From NCBI GenBank assembly GCA_022606425.2, contig JAHDVF020000251.1:186001-250000 (forward strand): a DNA stretch of 64,000 bases, given 5' to 3'. Numbering within the stretch: position 1 is the first letter of the stretch; each line of letters begins with the position of its first letter. This stretch comes from Lepidostoma basale. Lineage: Eukaryota > Arthropoda > Insecta > Trichoptera > Lepidostomatidae. The position numbers and the translations under genes are program-made. Positions 41,656-52,473 of the stretch are shown here, piece by piece. The notes under the pieces are model-generated. The model was not told the DNA's origin, did no database searches, and saw nothing but the letters and a program-made list of their open reading frames with translations.

Positions 41656-41719
41656 TTATATATAAAACAGTTATATGTATATACCAAATATTAAAATATG
41701 ATTGTACATTATCTGCAGA

Positions 41720-41875
41720 AAAACAAGAGGGTTGTTTTTCTTTAATCACAAAATCCCAGTAACGTAAGTCCCACATGGACGAGGGACGGGCCTAGGGATT
41801 GATAGAGCGAACCTGACGAAAGACAGCTTTGAGGAAACAGTGGGACTCCTCTAAGTCTCTAAGAATTTAAGTTAA
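41720..41875 (+). mobile_element. Short retroposon G, copy 2, with 17-bp target-site duplication
   Basis: The 156-bp unit lies between exact 17-bp repeats TGTACATTATCTGCAGA (41703-41719 and 41876-41892). It holds TAAGTCCCACATGGACGAGG, GGGCCTAGGGATTG, ACAGCTTTGAGGAAACAGTG. No obvious RNA polymerase III box; source RNA unknown. Confidence 0.65.
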
Positions 41876-42119
41876 TGTACATTATCTGCAGATTATCATG
41901 AAATGTATTACAAAAAAATATATTTATATAAATATTGCATTAATTGTTGTATTTTAATATTATTTATTATAGGAGATACGCCAAAGCCATCCCCCTCGAC
42001 TGCACCTACCACCTCCATGGAAAAGTTTAGCGCCCACTGGGGGGTTGTACTACCCCCGTAGGGAACCTGCAATATTTCTATACTCTTTCCTACAAAATAA
42101 TTCAAGACACATGGAATGG

Positions 42120-42655
42120 ATTAAACACATGGAAATAATAAAGAAAAAATATATAGGTACGTTAACTATATGAATGCAACAGGAAGTAAAGGAAAATCGT
42201 TGAAAACATGGCTTGATCAAATCAATTAAATATTTAATTTATTACTCAATAATCAAAAACCAAATATCAAACCATTAACTTTGTTGTCTACCCCAAACCT
42301 TCTTTCAATATTCCTCTGCACTGGTCCATTTTTTTGTTAACATTTACCCTTAATCATTTTTCTCTTAGATGAATGTGTGGATACTCTGTGTATTATAGTG
42401 TCGATTGAAAATATAAGAAGTGAATGCGGTGCGAATGAGGGTGTTATGAACAAAATAATGAAAGGATCATTAAGATAGTTTGGATACATGAAAAGAATGA
42501 ATGAATAAAGAATGGTAAAAAAATTATATGTTAACGATGTAAATGGAACCAGAAATAGAGTAAATCAAATCAAATAAATCAAATATTGAATATCGGTCAT
42601 GTGAGGAGTCAGAGAAATCGAGACGGCGTGATGGATAGTTAGTTAGTTAGTTAAT
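42120..42655. mobile_element. Cluster of three family B LINE fragments
   Basis: (1) 42135-42240 plus, KTWLDQI-like end; (2) 42265-42345 minus, the NKVNG...VETRVG region; (3) 42365-42655 plus, MCGYSVYY...GHVRSQRN, with deletions removing GRPRKTW and MTRCMN, ending GATGGATAGTTAGTTAGTTAG. Junctions suggest repeated rearrangement. Confidence 0.6.
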
Positions 42656-43489
42656 ATTTTGTTATCATAATATCGAAATAATAACATAGTAACATTGTTT
42701 CAACAAAGACGGTTATTACACGTGAATTTTTAGTAGAGGATAAATAGGCGGAATTTTTTTCGTAAAGGATAAATAGGTAGAGAAAACTATTCTGGAATCA
42801 CGTTGAAAGGATGTGGATTATCAAGAACATGATTCACGAGATTCCAGAGAGCCACCAGGATGACCGTGATGGAGTAAACGTTTAACGTCTCATCACAGAG
42901 CCAAAACCGATTTTCTCTGTGAACAGATCGCAAGTTCTATAGTCAGAAGAAGAAAACTCACCTACTTACAAGAATCAAGAGTAACGTATAATTCAATCTG
43001 ATACGAAGAAAGGAACAATTCTATGAACCAACATTAGCGTTTTTGCTAGCACAATCTTTACATAAATGAGTGGAAAAAAACAATACAATCGGCAATTACC
43101 ACAAAGTGTGTGGGCCTTTTCACACATAAGACAATGAGTCCTGAGGAATTCTCGCCGAGCTATCTACGACAGCCCATATCCGGGTACTTGTGGCAGAATA
43201 TTATACAAATCATAATTGCGAGAAAAAAAATATTATGAAAAAATATTTAATGATGGTTGGCGAGTCCATCTCGCGTGTGGCTTGTTGCTGATTTCAGTTC
43301 ATTGAATAAGATTTGTGACGCCTTTTTACCTTTATTCGGGTATAATTATGGGCGAGATGAAACTACTTCGTGTGGGAAATATCAACTACACTCTCTCATA
43401 TTAATATGATCGTAGGCTTTATGAATAGGAACATTTATTGTTTGCCTTATTATGACATTAATTTATATTAAAGTCAAATTAAGAAAAGA
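42656..43489. other. Unassigned spacer
   Basis: No feature recognised up to the target-site duplication at 43490-43502. Confidence 0.35.
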
Positions 43490-43502
43490 AACTATAAAAT
43501 AA

Positions 43503-43945
43503 AAAGGATGAAAGTAGAATAAATGCAGTAGAAATGAGATCTCTTAGACGAATGTGTAAATATACTCCATGTATGATAGTGTCGAATGGAAAATATAAGA
43601 AGCGAATGCGATGCGAATGATGGTGTTATTAACAAAATAATGAAAGGATCATTAAGATGGTTTGGACATATGGAAAGAATGAATGGAGAAAGAATGGTAA
43701 AAAAATTATATGTTAACGATGTAAATGGAACCAGAAATAGAGGAAGACCGAGTAATAACCACAATCAAATAAATCAAATATTGCATGTCGGCCATGTGAG
43801 GAGTCAGAGAAATCGACGCGCGTGCATGACACGATGTATGAATGTTGAGGAATCGAGAAAAATATGTCAGGAAAGAAAAGTGTGCAGGCTATTCTTTCTG
43901 CCTACCCCTTCGGGGAGACGGCGTGATGGTTAGTTAGTTTTTTTT
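43503..43945 (+). pseudogene. Family B LINE 3' end flanked by a 13-bp target-site duplication
   Basis: The exact 13-bp AACTATAAAATAA occurs at 43490-43502 and 43946-43958. Frame 43586-43933: GSLRWFGHMERMNGERMVKK, LYVNDVNGTRNRGRPSNNH, ACMTRCMNVEESRKICQER, LPTPSGRRRDG-stop. The (GTTA) tail is short and T-rich. The flanking repeats prove a 5'-truncated retrotransposition of about 440 bp. Confidence 0.82.
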
Positions 43946-43959
43946 AACTATAAAATAAG

Positions 43960-44425
43960 CTGGAATACTATGTCATTAATAATGGAAACATCTGTATTCT
44001 TTAAGTTTTATTCTATTTTATGGGAATGGCGTGTTTAGCTTAATACTTTTCTGAAGCATTATCAAAATTGAAAAAAATTTCTTGCTGTAATATTCTATAT
44101 ACCTGTATTCTTTTTAATAATAGTGTCATTCTTCTTTAATAATCTATATACTTACCTGTATTCTCAAAAGTGATCACAGTCTTAACTTGTCATATGCTTC
44201 ATTTTTACTGTTACTCTTAAAAAAATATACATTTATGTTAACTGTCTGTATCAAAAAGAATTTATTTTAATTAATTCCGTCTATAACAAATAAATAAATA
44301 TATGTATATAAAAAAAATGCCTGAGCAAGTATTTCCATAATAAAAAGTTAAACTTATAGAAAAAAAGTTTTCATTCGTATTAAATAATTATTGTGTAAAT
44401 TTACAATATTGTTAAGGAAGCAATA
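43960..44425. repeat. Foldback MITE family F1 copy, split
   Basis: The left part 43975-44075 (GGAAACATCTGTATTC, TTTTATGGGAATGGCGTG) and right part 44350-44425 (AAAAAGTTTTCATTCGTATT, TTGTTAAGGAAGCAATAA) are separated by unrelated AT-rich sequence. Confidence 0.5.
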
Positions 44426-44597
44426 AACGTAATAAGTAATAAAACATTCAATTTATTGTAAAACTTTAAAAATTTCTGTTTTTATATTGCTCTGATGAAG
44501 TTTGAGTACTTGCGAGCTAGTTGGTGTAGATTCTAATTCAAAGTGTTTCTTTTATTTTTTAGATTTATGATTTAAAAATTTCTAACCACAAAGTGAG

Positions 44598-44830
44598 TCT
44601 ACTTCTTCTTCTCCCGCGTTACAACCCTTGGTGGGTCTAAGCCTCCTCCAAGAAACGACTCCATCCCGTCCTGTCTCTGGCCACCACCTCCCTGTCTTGC
44701 TGCTCCAGGACCCGAAATTCTACCACGGCACCACCATCGCAGTCTCGGCTTGCCGACGCTTCTTCGCCCTACTGGATTGTCGCAGAAACAGTAGGCTTTT
44801 GGGGAGCTCCAGATCCCCCATGCGGTGCAA
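44598..44830 (-). pseudogene. LINE 3' end with (GAA)n tail, family not assigned
   Basis: CTTCTTCTTCTCCCGCGTTAC at 44602 marks the complement of a (GAA)n tail. The minus strand reads LHRMGDLELPKSLLFLRQS, RQAETAMVV and TGRWWPETGRDGVVSWRRL in nearby frames, like the RDR-WR ending of RT ORFs. Poorly preserved. Confidence 0.5.
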
Positions 44831-44835
44831 GTGCC

Positions 44836-44972
44836 CTTTTTTTTTTTTTAGGAACATAGAAGTTCCCGCCACATACCCGAGGCTGTTATAGGGCGTAGCG
44901 GCGCCCTTTTATCAGCCTCGCTCGTACACTCCCTGGGCCTGTCCCCGGTCCATCCGGGACTTACATTTAAAT
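44836..44972 (-). mobile_element. Short retroposon G, copy 3, with poly(A) tail
   Basis: The minus strand starts GTAAGTCCCGGATGGACCGG, passes CTATAACAGCCTCGGGTATG and ends GAACTTCTATGTTCC followed by about 13 A residues (T run at 44837-44850). It lies inside or beside the LINE fragment 44598-44830. Confidence 0.6.
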
Positions 44973-45290
44973 ACGGCAACAACAAGGGGGTGCCAGACCA
45001 CATTTAATCTACTCAATTTCACTTCTGTGCTCCGCTATACTTTATTGAATAAATAAATAAGCATAACATATAATACATGAACATTTCAGGAACATTATAT
45101 AAAAGATAAAATATACACCGCAGGAATATACAGCGGGAAGAACAGGAGAGGCAGAAGAGACAAATGCGGGATGGGGAAAAAAAATAATAATAACGTAGAG
45201 TACAGTTTTTGGCATGTAGGACAAAGGACGAGGTTTAGGAAGCATTTCATAATATTAAATAAATAAATAAAACCACTGCACAAATTATTA
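44973..45290. other. AT-rich spacer with two (AAAT)n tracts
   Basis: AATAAATAAATAAG at about 45047 and TTAAATAAATAAATAAAACC at about 45255-45275 look like tails of decayed elements. No protein signature. Confidence 0.35.
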
Positions 45291-45838
45291 TTATGGCCAA
45301 CAGGGAGAGGAACGAGACCCGTCACAGAGGGGCAACCTCCCTCTCCCAGCTGGAAAACAGCGCACCCTCAGAGGGCAAGAAACAGCACAAATTCCGGTGA
45401 ATTCCGGTGGGGTAGACAACCGTCAAAACCCAAACAAGTGCCCTAGCCAGTCTGTGAATGCTTGATATAAAAATTATATATTTAAAACGCTGTCCAAGCA
45501 CAAACTTTGGCGACCGAGCCTTCGCGGTAGCCGGCCCTTCAGCCCGGAACAATCTTCCAGCAAACCTTAAGTGCATTGAGAATCAATCAGAGTTTAGATA
45601 GAGACTCAAAACGCACCTTTTCAAATTATCATTTCCTGACAGGAAGGGCTGATCGACTACGTCAGGCGCAGCCCTCATACTAAATATGTTTATAATTATT
45701 GTTATCAATATTATTATTATAATTATATTTATCTAGTTTATAAAACGGAGCATCTTCTACAGCACCCTTGAGATGAGTAATTCATAAAAATGGCGCTCCA
45801 TAAATAATCCAATTTATTATTATTATTATTATTAAAAA
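45290..45838 (+). pseudogene. CR1-like LINE C-terminus with (ATT)n tail
   Basis: From 45500 to the stop at 45650-45652 the frame reads TNFGDRAFAVAGPSARNNLP, ANLKCIENQSEFR-stop-RLKTHL, FKLSFPDRKG. 'RAFAVAGPxxWNxLP' is the hallmark C-terminus of CR1/L2-like elements; W is replaced by R and one TAG interrupts. The 3' UTR ends in (ATT)n at 45815-45835. Its distal part (GATGAGTAATTCATAAAA) recurs inverted at 530-560. Confidence 0.75.
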
Positions 45839-45840
45839 AA

Positions 45841-46339
45841 TTATTAAACACAGCATTTTTTTATGTATGTGTAAGTTAGTAGTAATACAAACACATACTT
45901 CACAGTAGACACCGTTCATAATTAATTGGCTATAATAAATAAGTGAATGAAATAAGAATATTCCATTAACAAGTTCCAAAGAAATGATATACGAGTACGC
46001 ATGTAGGTAGTTATGCGGGAAACGAATTTCAACCAATTTTATTGTGTTTTTACAACACCCAACATGATGTAACATGATGGAACGGTTACCTGTCTCTGTA
46101 ATTTCGCCTTCTTTCATAAAAAATATAATTAATGATATCAAATCGTAATGTTGTGTATTCACATCCACACTTTGGTCGGTACTTGTGTTCGTTAACTTGG
46201 TTCTTACATACCAGTAAAAATTCATTAAACAACTTTTTTCAATATGTTCTTTGTTTTTTTGCTCACTTTATTATTTTCTTCCCGATTGTAATTTTTGCCG
46301 CACAGATCGTATTTTATAACAATTGGATTATTTTGATTT
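45841..46339. other. Spacer; 148-codon minus open frame without motif
   Basis: Minus frame 45782-46225 is open for 148 codons but overlaps the LINE 3' UTR, is hydrophobic and low complexity at one end, and shows no family signature. Not called a gene. Confidence 0.35.
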
Positions 46340-46350
46340 ATATTTAATTA

Positions 46351-46690
46351 TGCGAATAATGGTGTTATGAACAAAATAATGAAAGGATCATTAAGATGGT
46401 TTGGACATATGGAAAGAATGAATGAAGAAAGAATGGTAAAAAAATATATGTTAACGATGTAAATGGAACCAGAAATAGAGGAAGACCGAGGAAAACGTGG
46501 CACGATCAAATAAATCAAATATTGAATGTCGGCCATGTAAGGAGTCAGAGAAATCGACGCGCGTGCATGACACGATGTATGAATGTTGAGGAAGCGAGAG
46601 AAATATGTCAGGAAAGAAAAGTATGGCAGTCCATTCTTTCTGCCTATCCCTTCGGGGAGACGGCGTGATGGTTAGTTAGTTAGTTAGTTA
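46351..46690 (+). pseudogene. Family B LINE 3' end with 11-bp target-site duplication
   Basis: ATATTTAATTA occurs at 46340-46350 and 46691-46701. The insert begins in MNKIMKGSLRWFGHMERMNE, passes GRPRKTWHDQINQILNVGHV, MTRCMNVEEAREICQERKVW and YPFGETA, and ends in (GTTA)n. It has one frameshift near 46440 (an A-run). About 340 bp and close to the consensus, so young. Confidence 0.8.
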
Positions 46691-46704
46691 ATATTTAATT
46701 ACGT

Positions 46705-46885
46705 ATGAAAGCGAAGCATAGAGCTGACAGAAGAAAGATGAGAGCAAAATAAATGCGGTAGAGATGAGATCCTATAGACCTGTTTTGTGGGAAAACGATA
46801 TATGAGAGAATTTCAAGTACTGATTTCATGAAGAAATGAAGGCTGATTATTACAAAGATGCCAAGTGGTTTAAACATAATTTTGT
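46705..46885 (+). mobile_element. Family B LINE fragment, (GTT)n subfamily interior
   Basis: GAAAGCGAAGCATAGAGCTG, AGAAAGATGAGAGCAAAATA, GCGGTAGAGATGAGATCC match 2478-2560. It ends where sequence continues into an unrelated spacer before 46985. Confidence 0.55.
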
Positions 46886-46984
46886 TCCATATGTCATGTA
46901 TCACAGGTGGCATCTTTAGGGGGACGTTTGAACAATACAATGTTATTCAATCACTTTACACCTTTGCACAGTTATTGACCTTTA

Positions 46985-47566
46985 TGTTTAACACCAATTG
47001 GGATCAAAATCAACCCATAGAACAGGTCAAGACCTTCAAGTATCTAGGTATAGACCTGGTGGGAGGAGCTGATCTGCAGGAAGAAATACAAGCCCAAGTA
47101 AACAAGGCAGCTGCAATCTCTGGCCCTCTAAAATCCACAATACGGAAAAACAAATACATGGCCATTAAGAGTAAGATGAGAATCTGTAAAGCATGCGTAA
47201 GACCAATAATAACATATGGCGTCGAAGTAAGGGCAGACACAGTAAGGACCAAACAAGTTGTAAGGACTTCCGAGATGAAGACCTGAGGACACTGAGAGAT
47301 CGCGTGAGGAACACCAGAATAAGAGAGATATGTGAGGTTGAGGATATTATAAGATATATAAGACATCGAAAAAGGACTAGTACGATCATTTTCAAAGAAA
47401 GGACATCACCAAACTCCCCTATATTGCATTACATAATCAGCCTCATGGGACTCGTCCTCGTGGAAGACCTCCTAAAAGATGGAAGGACAGCTGCCTCACA
47501 GGAGGAGCAGCACTCTGGAGAACAGACCATATAGGTCTACAACAAGGAAGAAGAAGAAGAAGAAAG
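46985..47566 (+). pseudogene. Family A LINE, post-palm region to (GAA)n tail
   Basis: The frame to 47286 has NQPIEQVKTFKYLGIDLVGG, QEEIQAQVNKAAAISGPLKS, RICKACVRPIITYGVEVRAD, RTSEMKT, followed by a stop. The next frame has LRDRVRNTRIREICEVEDII and, after more shifts, GRPPKRWKDS. The tail GAAGAAGAAGAAGAAG is at 47545-47563. Same subfamily as 30688-30990. Confidence 0.75.
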
Positions 47567-47569
47567 GAT

Positions 47570-48065
47570 CAAAAACTCATATTTGACATTTCTGATATTT
47601 GGTACCTTTGTAATGTCCAGCCCTCAGTAGAGCGAAAGAAAGTACGAGTATTATGAACAAAATTATGTTTGCTATAGATATAAAGGTACGAACACATGGA
47701 ACGCATGGATGAATATGAATACAACAGAATCTCAAATGCTGATATAAGAAAGAAATATAGAGCGGAAGAAGGTATTGTAAACAAAATTATGAAAGGATCG
47801 CTGCGTTGGTTCGGACATATGGAGCGCATGGATGGAGAAAGGAATAGTTAAGAGAGTATACGTTAATGATATAAATGGAATACGCAGTCGAGGCAGACCA
47901 AGGAAAACATGTCATTACCAAATTAATCAAATTTTAAAGGTTGGTCATGTAAGAAGTCAGAAGAATCAATCTGTACAAATGTGGAGGAAGCTAGAGAGGT
48001 GTGCCAGGATAGAGTAGTGTGGCGGTCCATTCTCTCTGCCTACCCCTACGGAGAAACGGCATTTA
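47570..48065 (+). pseudogene. Family B LINE ((GTT)n subfamily), internally rearranged
   Basis: MNKIMKGSLRWFGHMERMDG-type sequence at about 47770-47835 is preceded by a second, decayed ACACATGGAACGCATGGATG block at about 47691, so a part is duplicated. Frame 47832-48017: RVYVNDINGIRSRGRPRKTC, HYQINQILKVGHVRSQKN. The end is GTGGCGGTCCATTCTCTCTG, with the tail lost. Confidence 0.65.
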
Positions 48066-48422
48066 TGCAGGTTCATATATTACTATTGAGTGTAGTTATT
48101 TAACTAGCATTTAACAGCATTTGCTTAACGCAAATGTTTCGGGAGTCTTCTATTTTTTGCAGTTCATAGATTTTATTCAATGTTACCAGTAAATTACATA
48201 GGGGCTAGATAGGTCATCTTAACCTTTGGGGTATAATGAATAAATTATTATTTTTCTCTTTTGATATTGGGTTAATTTACTTACCCAATCATTAATTAAA
48301 ATAAAATAATTTCTTACAGAATTATTTATCGTCTAATCAAAGCTAATCGCCTTCTTCTATGTTGAGCCGGTAGATTTTTCGTGCCCTATGCCCATTTAGG
48401 ACTGCCTGGAACTAGTTTTCCA
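48066..48422. other. Spacer
   Basis: No feature recognised. Confidence 0.35.
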
Positions 48423-48424
48423 GT

Positions 48425-48985
48425 TCATCATCATCATCATCATCATCAGCCGTCTGTCATCCACTGCTTAATGTAGGCCTCTCCCAAAGCACGCCACCAC
48501 CCCCTACCCATTGCCGCTCCTATCCATCCATGTCCAGCAATCCTCTTCAGATCGTCGGTCCAGCGGGCAGGGGGACGTCCAACTTTGCGGAATCCTGTAC
48601 GTGGTCTTCACTCCAGAACCCGTCTCCCCCATCGACCGTCGGTTTTCCGATAGATATGGCCAGCCCATCGCCACTTCAGCCCGCCCATCCTTAGAGCTAC
48701 CTCAGTCACCTTGGTTTGTTGTCGAATAAATTCGTTTCTAAATCTTTCTCTCAAGATTATTCCAAGCATGGCTTTTTCCATGGCGCGTTGGGCGACCCTG
48801 AATCTGTACACTAGACGTTTTGTCAGTGTCCACGTCTCGGCTCCGTACGTCATGATTGGCAAGACGCACTGGTTGAAGACTTTAGTCTTGAGGCATTGTG
48901 GCATTTTAGAAGTGATAACATGACGTAATTTTCCAAAGGCCGCCGTTTTACGGATTTCCATTCGTTTCTCTCTATTCTGATTTCC
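48425..48985 (-). pseudogene. Family C-type LINE C-terminus with (ATG)n tail
   Basis: Minus frame 48608-48961 (118 codons): MEIRKTAAFGKLRHVITSKM, KVFNQCVLPIMTYGAETWTL, AMEKAMLGIILRERFRNEFI, LKWRWAGHIYRKTDGRWGRR. The decayed linker and end run to CATCATCATCATCATCATCA (48427-48448), an (ATG)n tail. Order and motifs agree with other family C copies, but this one uses a different tail triplet. Confidence 0.76.
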
Positions 48986-49004
48986 GTGGAAAAGGTAACC
49001 GAAG

Positions 49005-49270
49005 TGGTTTCCCGTTGCGTTTAAATCGCTTTTTCTATAAGGGTAACCTTCCTTTAGGTAGGTCGGTCCAGTAACCTGGTGCTAGACATTCGTCATCGCT
49101 ATTCACCCTTTCACTCTCCACCACACACAGTGGTCACATTGCTTGGGGTTCGCGGGGCCTAAAGACCACTCGTGGACGCTATTGAAAAGGTGTTGCTGCT
49201 GATATTAAGCTGCAGGCTTTTTGAGATATTTTATAGAAGTATACCTTCCAGAAAATCATCTCCTATAACA
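49005..49270 (+). repeat. Dispersed repeat R3, copy 1
   Basis: CCGAAGTGGTTTCCCGTTGC, CACATTGCTTGGGGTTCGCG, CTCGTGGACGCTATTG, GGTGTTGCTGCTGATA and ATACCTTCCAG align in order with 53850-54140. Function and class are unknown. Confidence 0.6.
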
Positions 49271-49862
49271 CCTTACCAACCATTAGTATCGCATTGAAAC
49301 TTTTTAATTTTTAAAGTAAAATACTTAAGCATGTACATATAAATAAGGACAAAAATGTACTCTTTTTACAAAAAAAAGAAAGACGCAAATAATGAAAGAG
49401 ACGCCATTTACTTAAGATTCCTTTTAATATATACTTTTTTAAATATATCTAATTTGAAAACAGAGTTATTTATTCAACTGTTCGATTTGATTTCATGAAA
49501 AATAAAATCCTTTCAAATATTTATTATGCAGCTTGGTTGATCTTGTCGACTTCCCTAAAGCCAATAGAATGTATTTTAGTGAAACAGATAGAAACCGGTC
49601 ACGCTTTAAAAATGAAAAATGACATCTTGTTTTTAATATTTCAAATGAATTATCATAATGAGATTTCAATCAAATGTATGATTTTTTGTTTTAAAGTAAC
49701 TTTTAATTTATGATAATTTTATTAATGATGTTTTACGCATAATACTGAGATTTTGAGGTAATTTCTTCACAAAATTTTAATCTTCTTAATCTTCGTGGAA
49801 TAAGCGAAGCATTCGCAATATTTTTCTTAAATTTTTAAACTATTTTGATATTAATTATTCAA
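49271..49862. other. AT-rich spacer
   Basis: No feature recognised. Confidence 0.35.
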
Positions 49863-49865
49863 TTA

Positions 49866-50265
49866 TCTAACCAACTAACCATCACGCTGTGTCTTCAAAG
49901 GGTATAGGCAGAAATAATAGACCGCCACACTGCTATTTCTAAACATACTTCTCTCGTTTCCTCAATGTTCATAAATCGTGTCATCCACGCACGTCGATTT
50001 ATTTATCCGGGTGGAGCCGATATTTAATATTTCATTGATTTGATTGTGCCATGTTTTCCTAGGTCTTACACTATTACTTGTTCGGTTTAAATCTGTAAAA
50101 TATACATTCTTTCCATTATTTCATTGTACATTCAATCCACTTTCAATATTTTGTTTATAATATTGTCATTCGCACTGTATTCACTTTTTACATTTGAATT
50201 TGACAATCTATAATACATTATATAGATTTACTACAAATTCGTCTAAGAGATTTCGTCGATTGGAG
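49866..50265 (-). mobile_element. Family B LINE 3' end, old and diverged
   Basis: CTAACCAACTAACCATCACG is the tail. Minus-strand equivalents of SAYP, MNIEE, W-HDQI and RSECSAN regions follow, but with many substitutions and no frame. Confidence 0.6.
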
Positions 50266-50307
50266 ATTAATAATTAATCTCCATTATTATTATTATTACA
50301 TATTTAT

Positions 50308-50560
50308 TGTTTCTTGAACAATTATGAAAAACTCCATATTAAATAATTAATACGAATGAAAACGTCAGTTTTCTAGAAGTTTTATTATATTTTATGGGAA
50401 TGTCATGTTTCGCCCTTCTAAGGCATAATCAAATGTCATTTGGAAATGCCTTAGAAGGGTGAAACATGTCATTCCCATAAAATATAATAACACTTCAAGA
50501 AAACTGACGTTTTCATTCGTATTAATTATTATTTCACTTCTTAAAAGAGCAGTTATTCGA
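50308..50560. repeat. Foldback MITE family F1, best palindrome
   Basis: Arms 50345-50425 and 50447-50527 are 81 bp each, about 96% complementary, with a 21-bp loop. Outside lies the family hairpin TTGTTTCTTGAACAAT (50308-50323). The DNA strand could fold into a near-perfect hairpin, and any transcript would be double-stranded. Confidence 0.8.
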
Positions 50561-51190
50561 AATGGTAAATCGTTTTTCGTGTTGTGGAGTTCAATTAAAA
50601 CAATTTTAACTTAAGTACATTGCTGCAGACAATACGTTGTAATCATTATAGAAAGTGTAATTTTTCTTAAAATTATTTATACCCACAATAAACGTGCTTG
50701 GAACAAAAAAAGGTTCTTCGAATTGAGATGTCCATTTTACGGCATTTTAATGAGACAGAGAAGGCGTTCTTACTCATAATTAGCCGCGGAGGATTGTTAT
50801 TTGGGAATGAGAAGTCAATATTCCCCGAAACACGGTCGTTTAATTGCGTTATTTACTAACAATGTGAAGTTAAACTTTACGGCGCCCGGCTCAGCTGTTC
50901 ACACGAAAGCTTTCGTCTCCGGGTGCTATTCCTTGATTCTAACTAGTATCTAAGATGTGTTCTGCCTTGCAGCCAAAACCGACAAACTTAAAAAATGCGT
51001 TTCTTCTATATTCGCCACAACTTTGTGTTGCGGATTCACATTTGTATTTCGTTTTATTTTTTATAAATTAGCGTTGTTTAAAAAGAAATAAACATTGTTA
51101 AACGATGCAGTTTTAATAAATTTTATTTATGATATTTTGATTATAAATAATAATTAAATTAAACGATGTTTTTTAACTACCTCCACTTTT
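50561..51190. other. Spacer, with hammerhead-element flank at its right end
   Basis: TTTCTTCTATATTCGCCACA (51000-51019) is the block shared with other ribozyme-bearing elements. Nothing else is recognised. Confidence 0.4.
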
Positions 51191-51194
51191 GTCT

Positions 51195-51360
51195 TTATTT
51201 CGACAGCGACCGGTTTCGCCAGGCTCGCTGGCATCGACAGACTGGCCTGTCTATCTGTCGTTCATCAGACTTCCGCTTGGATTTATTGCTTCAACCGGTT
51301 TTGGCAGCTCACTGCCACCTTCTGATTAGCAGCGAGCTGCCGAAACCGGTCGAGGTTATA
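51195..51360. mobile_element. Cluster of degenerate hammerhead-like motifs
   Basis: Minus motif 51201-51240: helix II GCCAG/CUGGC, GAAAC-CG-GUC-GCUGUC, first box CUGUCGA (A6 to U). Then a minus GCAGC-subfamily motif (51290-51325) faces a plus one (51328-51356) around TTCTGATTAGC. Three motifs of two subfamilies lie within 165 bp. Confidence 0.55.
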
Positions 51361-51489
51361 AAACCAAGCGGAATTAAAATAAATATACTCGTATATATTT
51401 TAAAATATTTTTTTATTTAAAAAAATGTCCTTATTTACAATGTACTTCTACGAAGAAATTTCAATTCATAATGTTAATATTATGAAATG

Positions 51490-51735
51490 CTTAATATTGG
51501 CGACTCTAAAATGGGAAACTCAGAGAAAAATTAACAAGAAGACTGCTGACTTGGAGATCATGGACGGCAAAGAGAAGTGCAGGGCGACCGCAACTACGGT
51601 GGAAGGACAATCTGAACAGACACGTCGGAATAACCTGGATGCAGTCTGCACAAGACAGAGTGACGTGGAAGCGAATGGAGGAGGCCTTTGTCCAGGAGTG
51701 GACGGGAATAGGCTGAGGAAGAAGAATAATATTAT
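51490..51735 (+). pseudogene. Family C LINE 3' end
   Basis: Frame 51425-52141 runs through this part: ILATLKWETQRKINKKTADL, NLDAVCTRQSDVEANGGGLC. The true ending WMQSAQDRVTWKRMEEAFVQEW is in another frame. (GAA)n-like AGGAAGAAGAA at 51716-51726. The long open frame continuing to 52141 is accidental. Confidence 0.65.
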
Positions 51736-51739
51736 TCAT

Positions 51740-52460
51740 GCTGTACAGAAGTCTTCAAAGTTTTTCTGTATATCATATGATCTTAGGTACACACCTACCC
51801 TATTGTTTTTTTTTTGGGTATATTCGAAACTGTCGAATATTCGAGAATCTACACTCAAAGTTCACTCCATGCAGCAGATATTAAAAATGATAATAATAAT
51901 TCCCGCGTATTTCTTCGAGTGTATGATACCCACTCACCATCGTGTCCGCCTGTTCGCTGTCCGCCTGGGATCACATATCCACTCATCTTTATGGGAGCGC
52001 AATAAATTATTATTATTTACGAAAACTCCAGAGATTGGAATGCTGCGGGCATCCATTTATGTTTTCACGCCTTGTTTATGGTACCTAGATTACCGAATAA
52101 TCTCGTTGTTATCTGAAATTTGTTTCGTCTATGGAAAATAATTAATGTGTCAATAATGGCGGCTGTCACATATTAGCGTTAGATTTGTGGTCGGGTGCTA
52201 CTTTCATAATCACTTAGTGTTTTAACCTCATGATTGTAACGTGAGAACGACTATATACTGATCTCTCTGAAATCAATCAAATTTATCTTATTACAGATAC
52301 TGTCAGTTTGAATTATCAACTAGCTGTTTTGATACATTACAAATCTAACTTTTAAACCGGAAAAGACAGAGAGAGTGATTCATATAATAGCAAAACTAAT
52401 GTTAAAATTATTTATAGCATATAGCATTAATTTTATGAATTATCGGTATTAACGAATTAT
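51740..52460. other. Spacer, open frame judged accidental
   Basis: The plus frame to 52141 continues beyond the LINE end with no family motif. No other feature. Confidence 0.35.
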
Positions 52461-52473
52461 GGAACAGGCTTAT

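Noticed and set aside
44490..44525. Hammerhead motif from CTGATGA at 44494
   Set aside because: CUGAUGA is present but the GAAA box and GUC are not in the right place; probably decayed or chance.
45782..46225. 148-codon minus-strand open frame
   Set aside because: Overlaps a LINE 3' UTR and an (ATT)n tract; low complexity at one end; no family signature.
51425..52141. 238-codon open frame, longest in the window
   Set aside because: Its first third crosses a family C LINE 3' end in the wrong frame and the rest has no motif; judged accidental.
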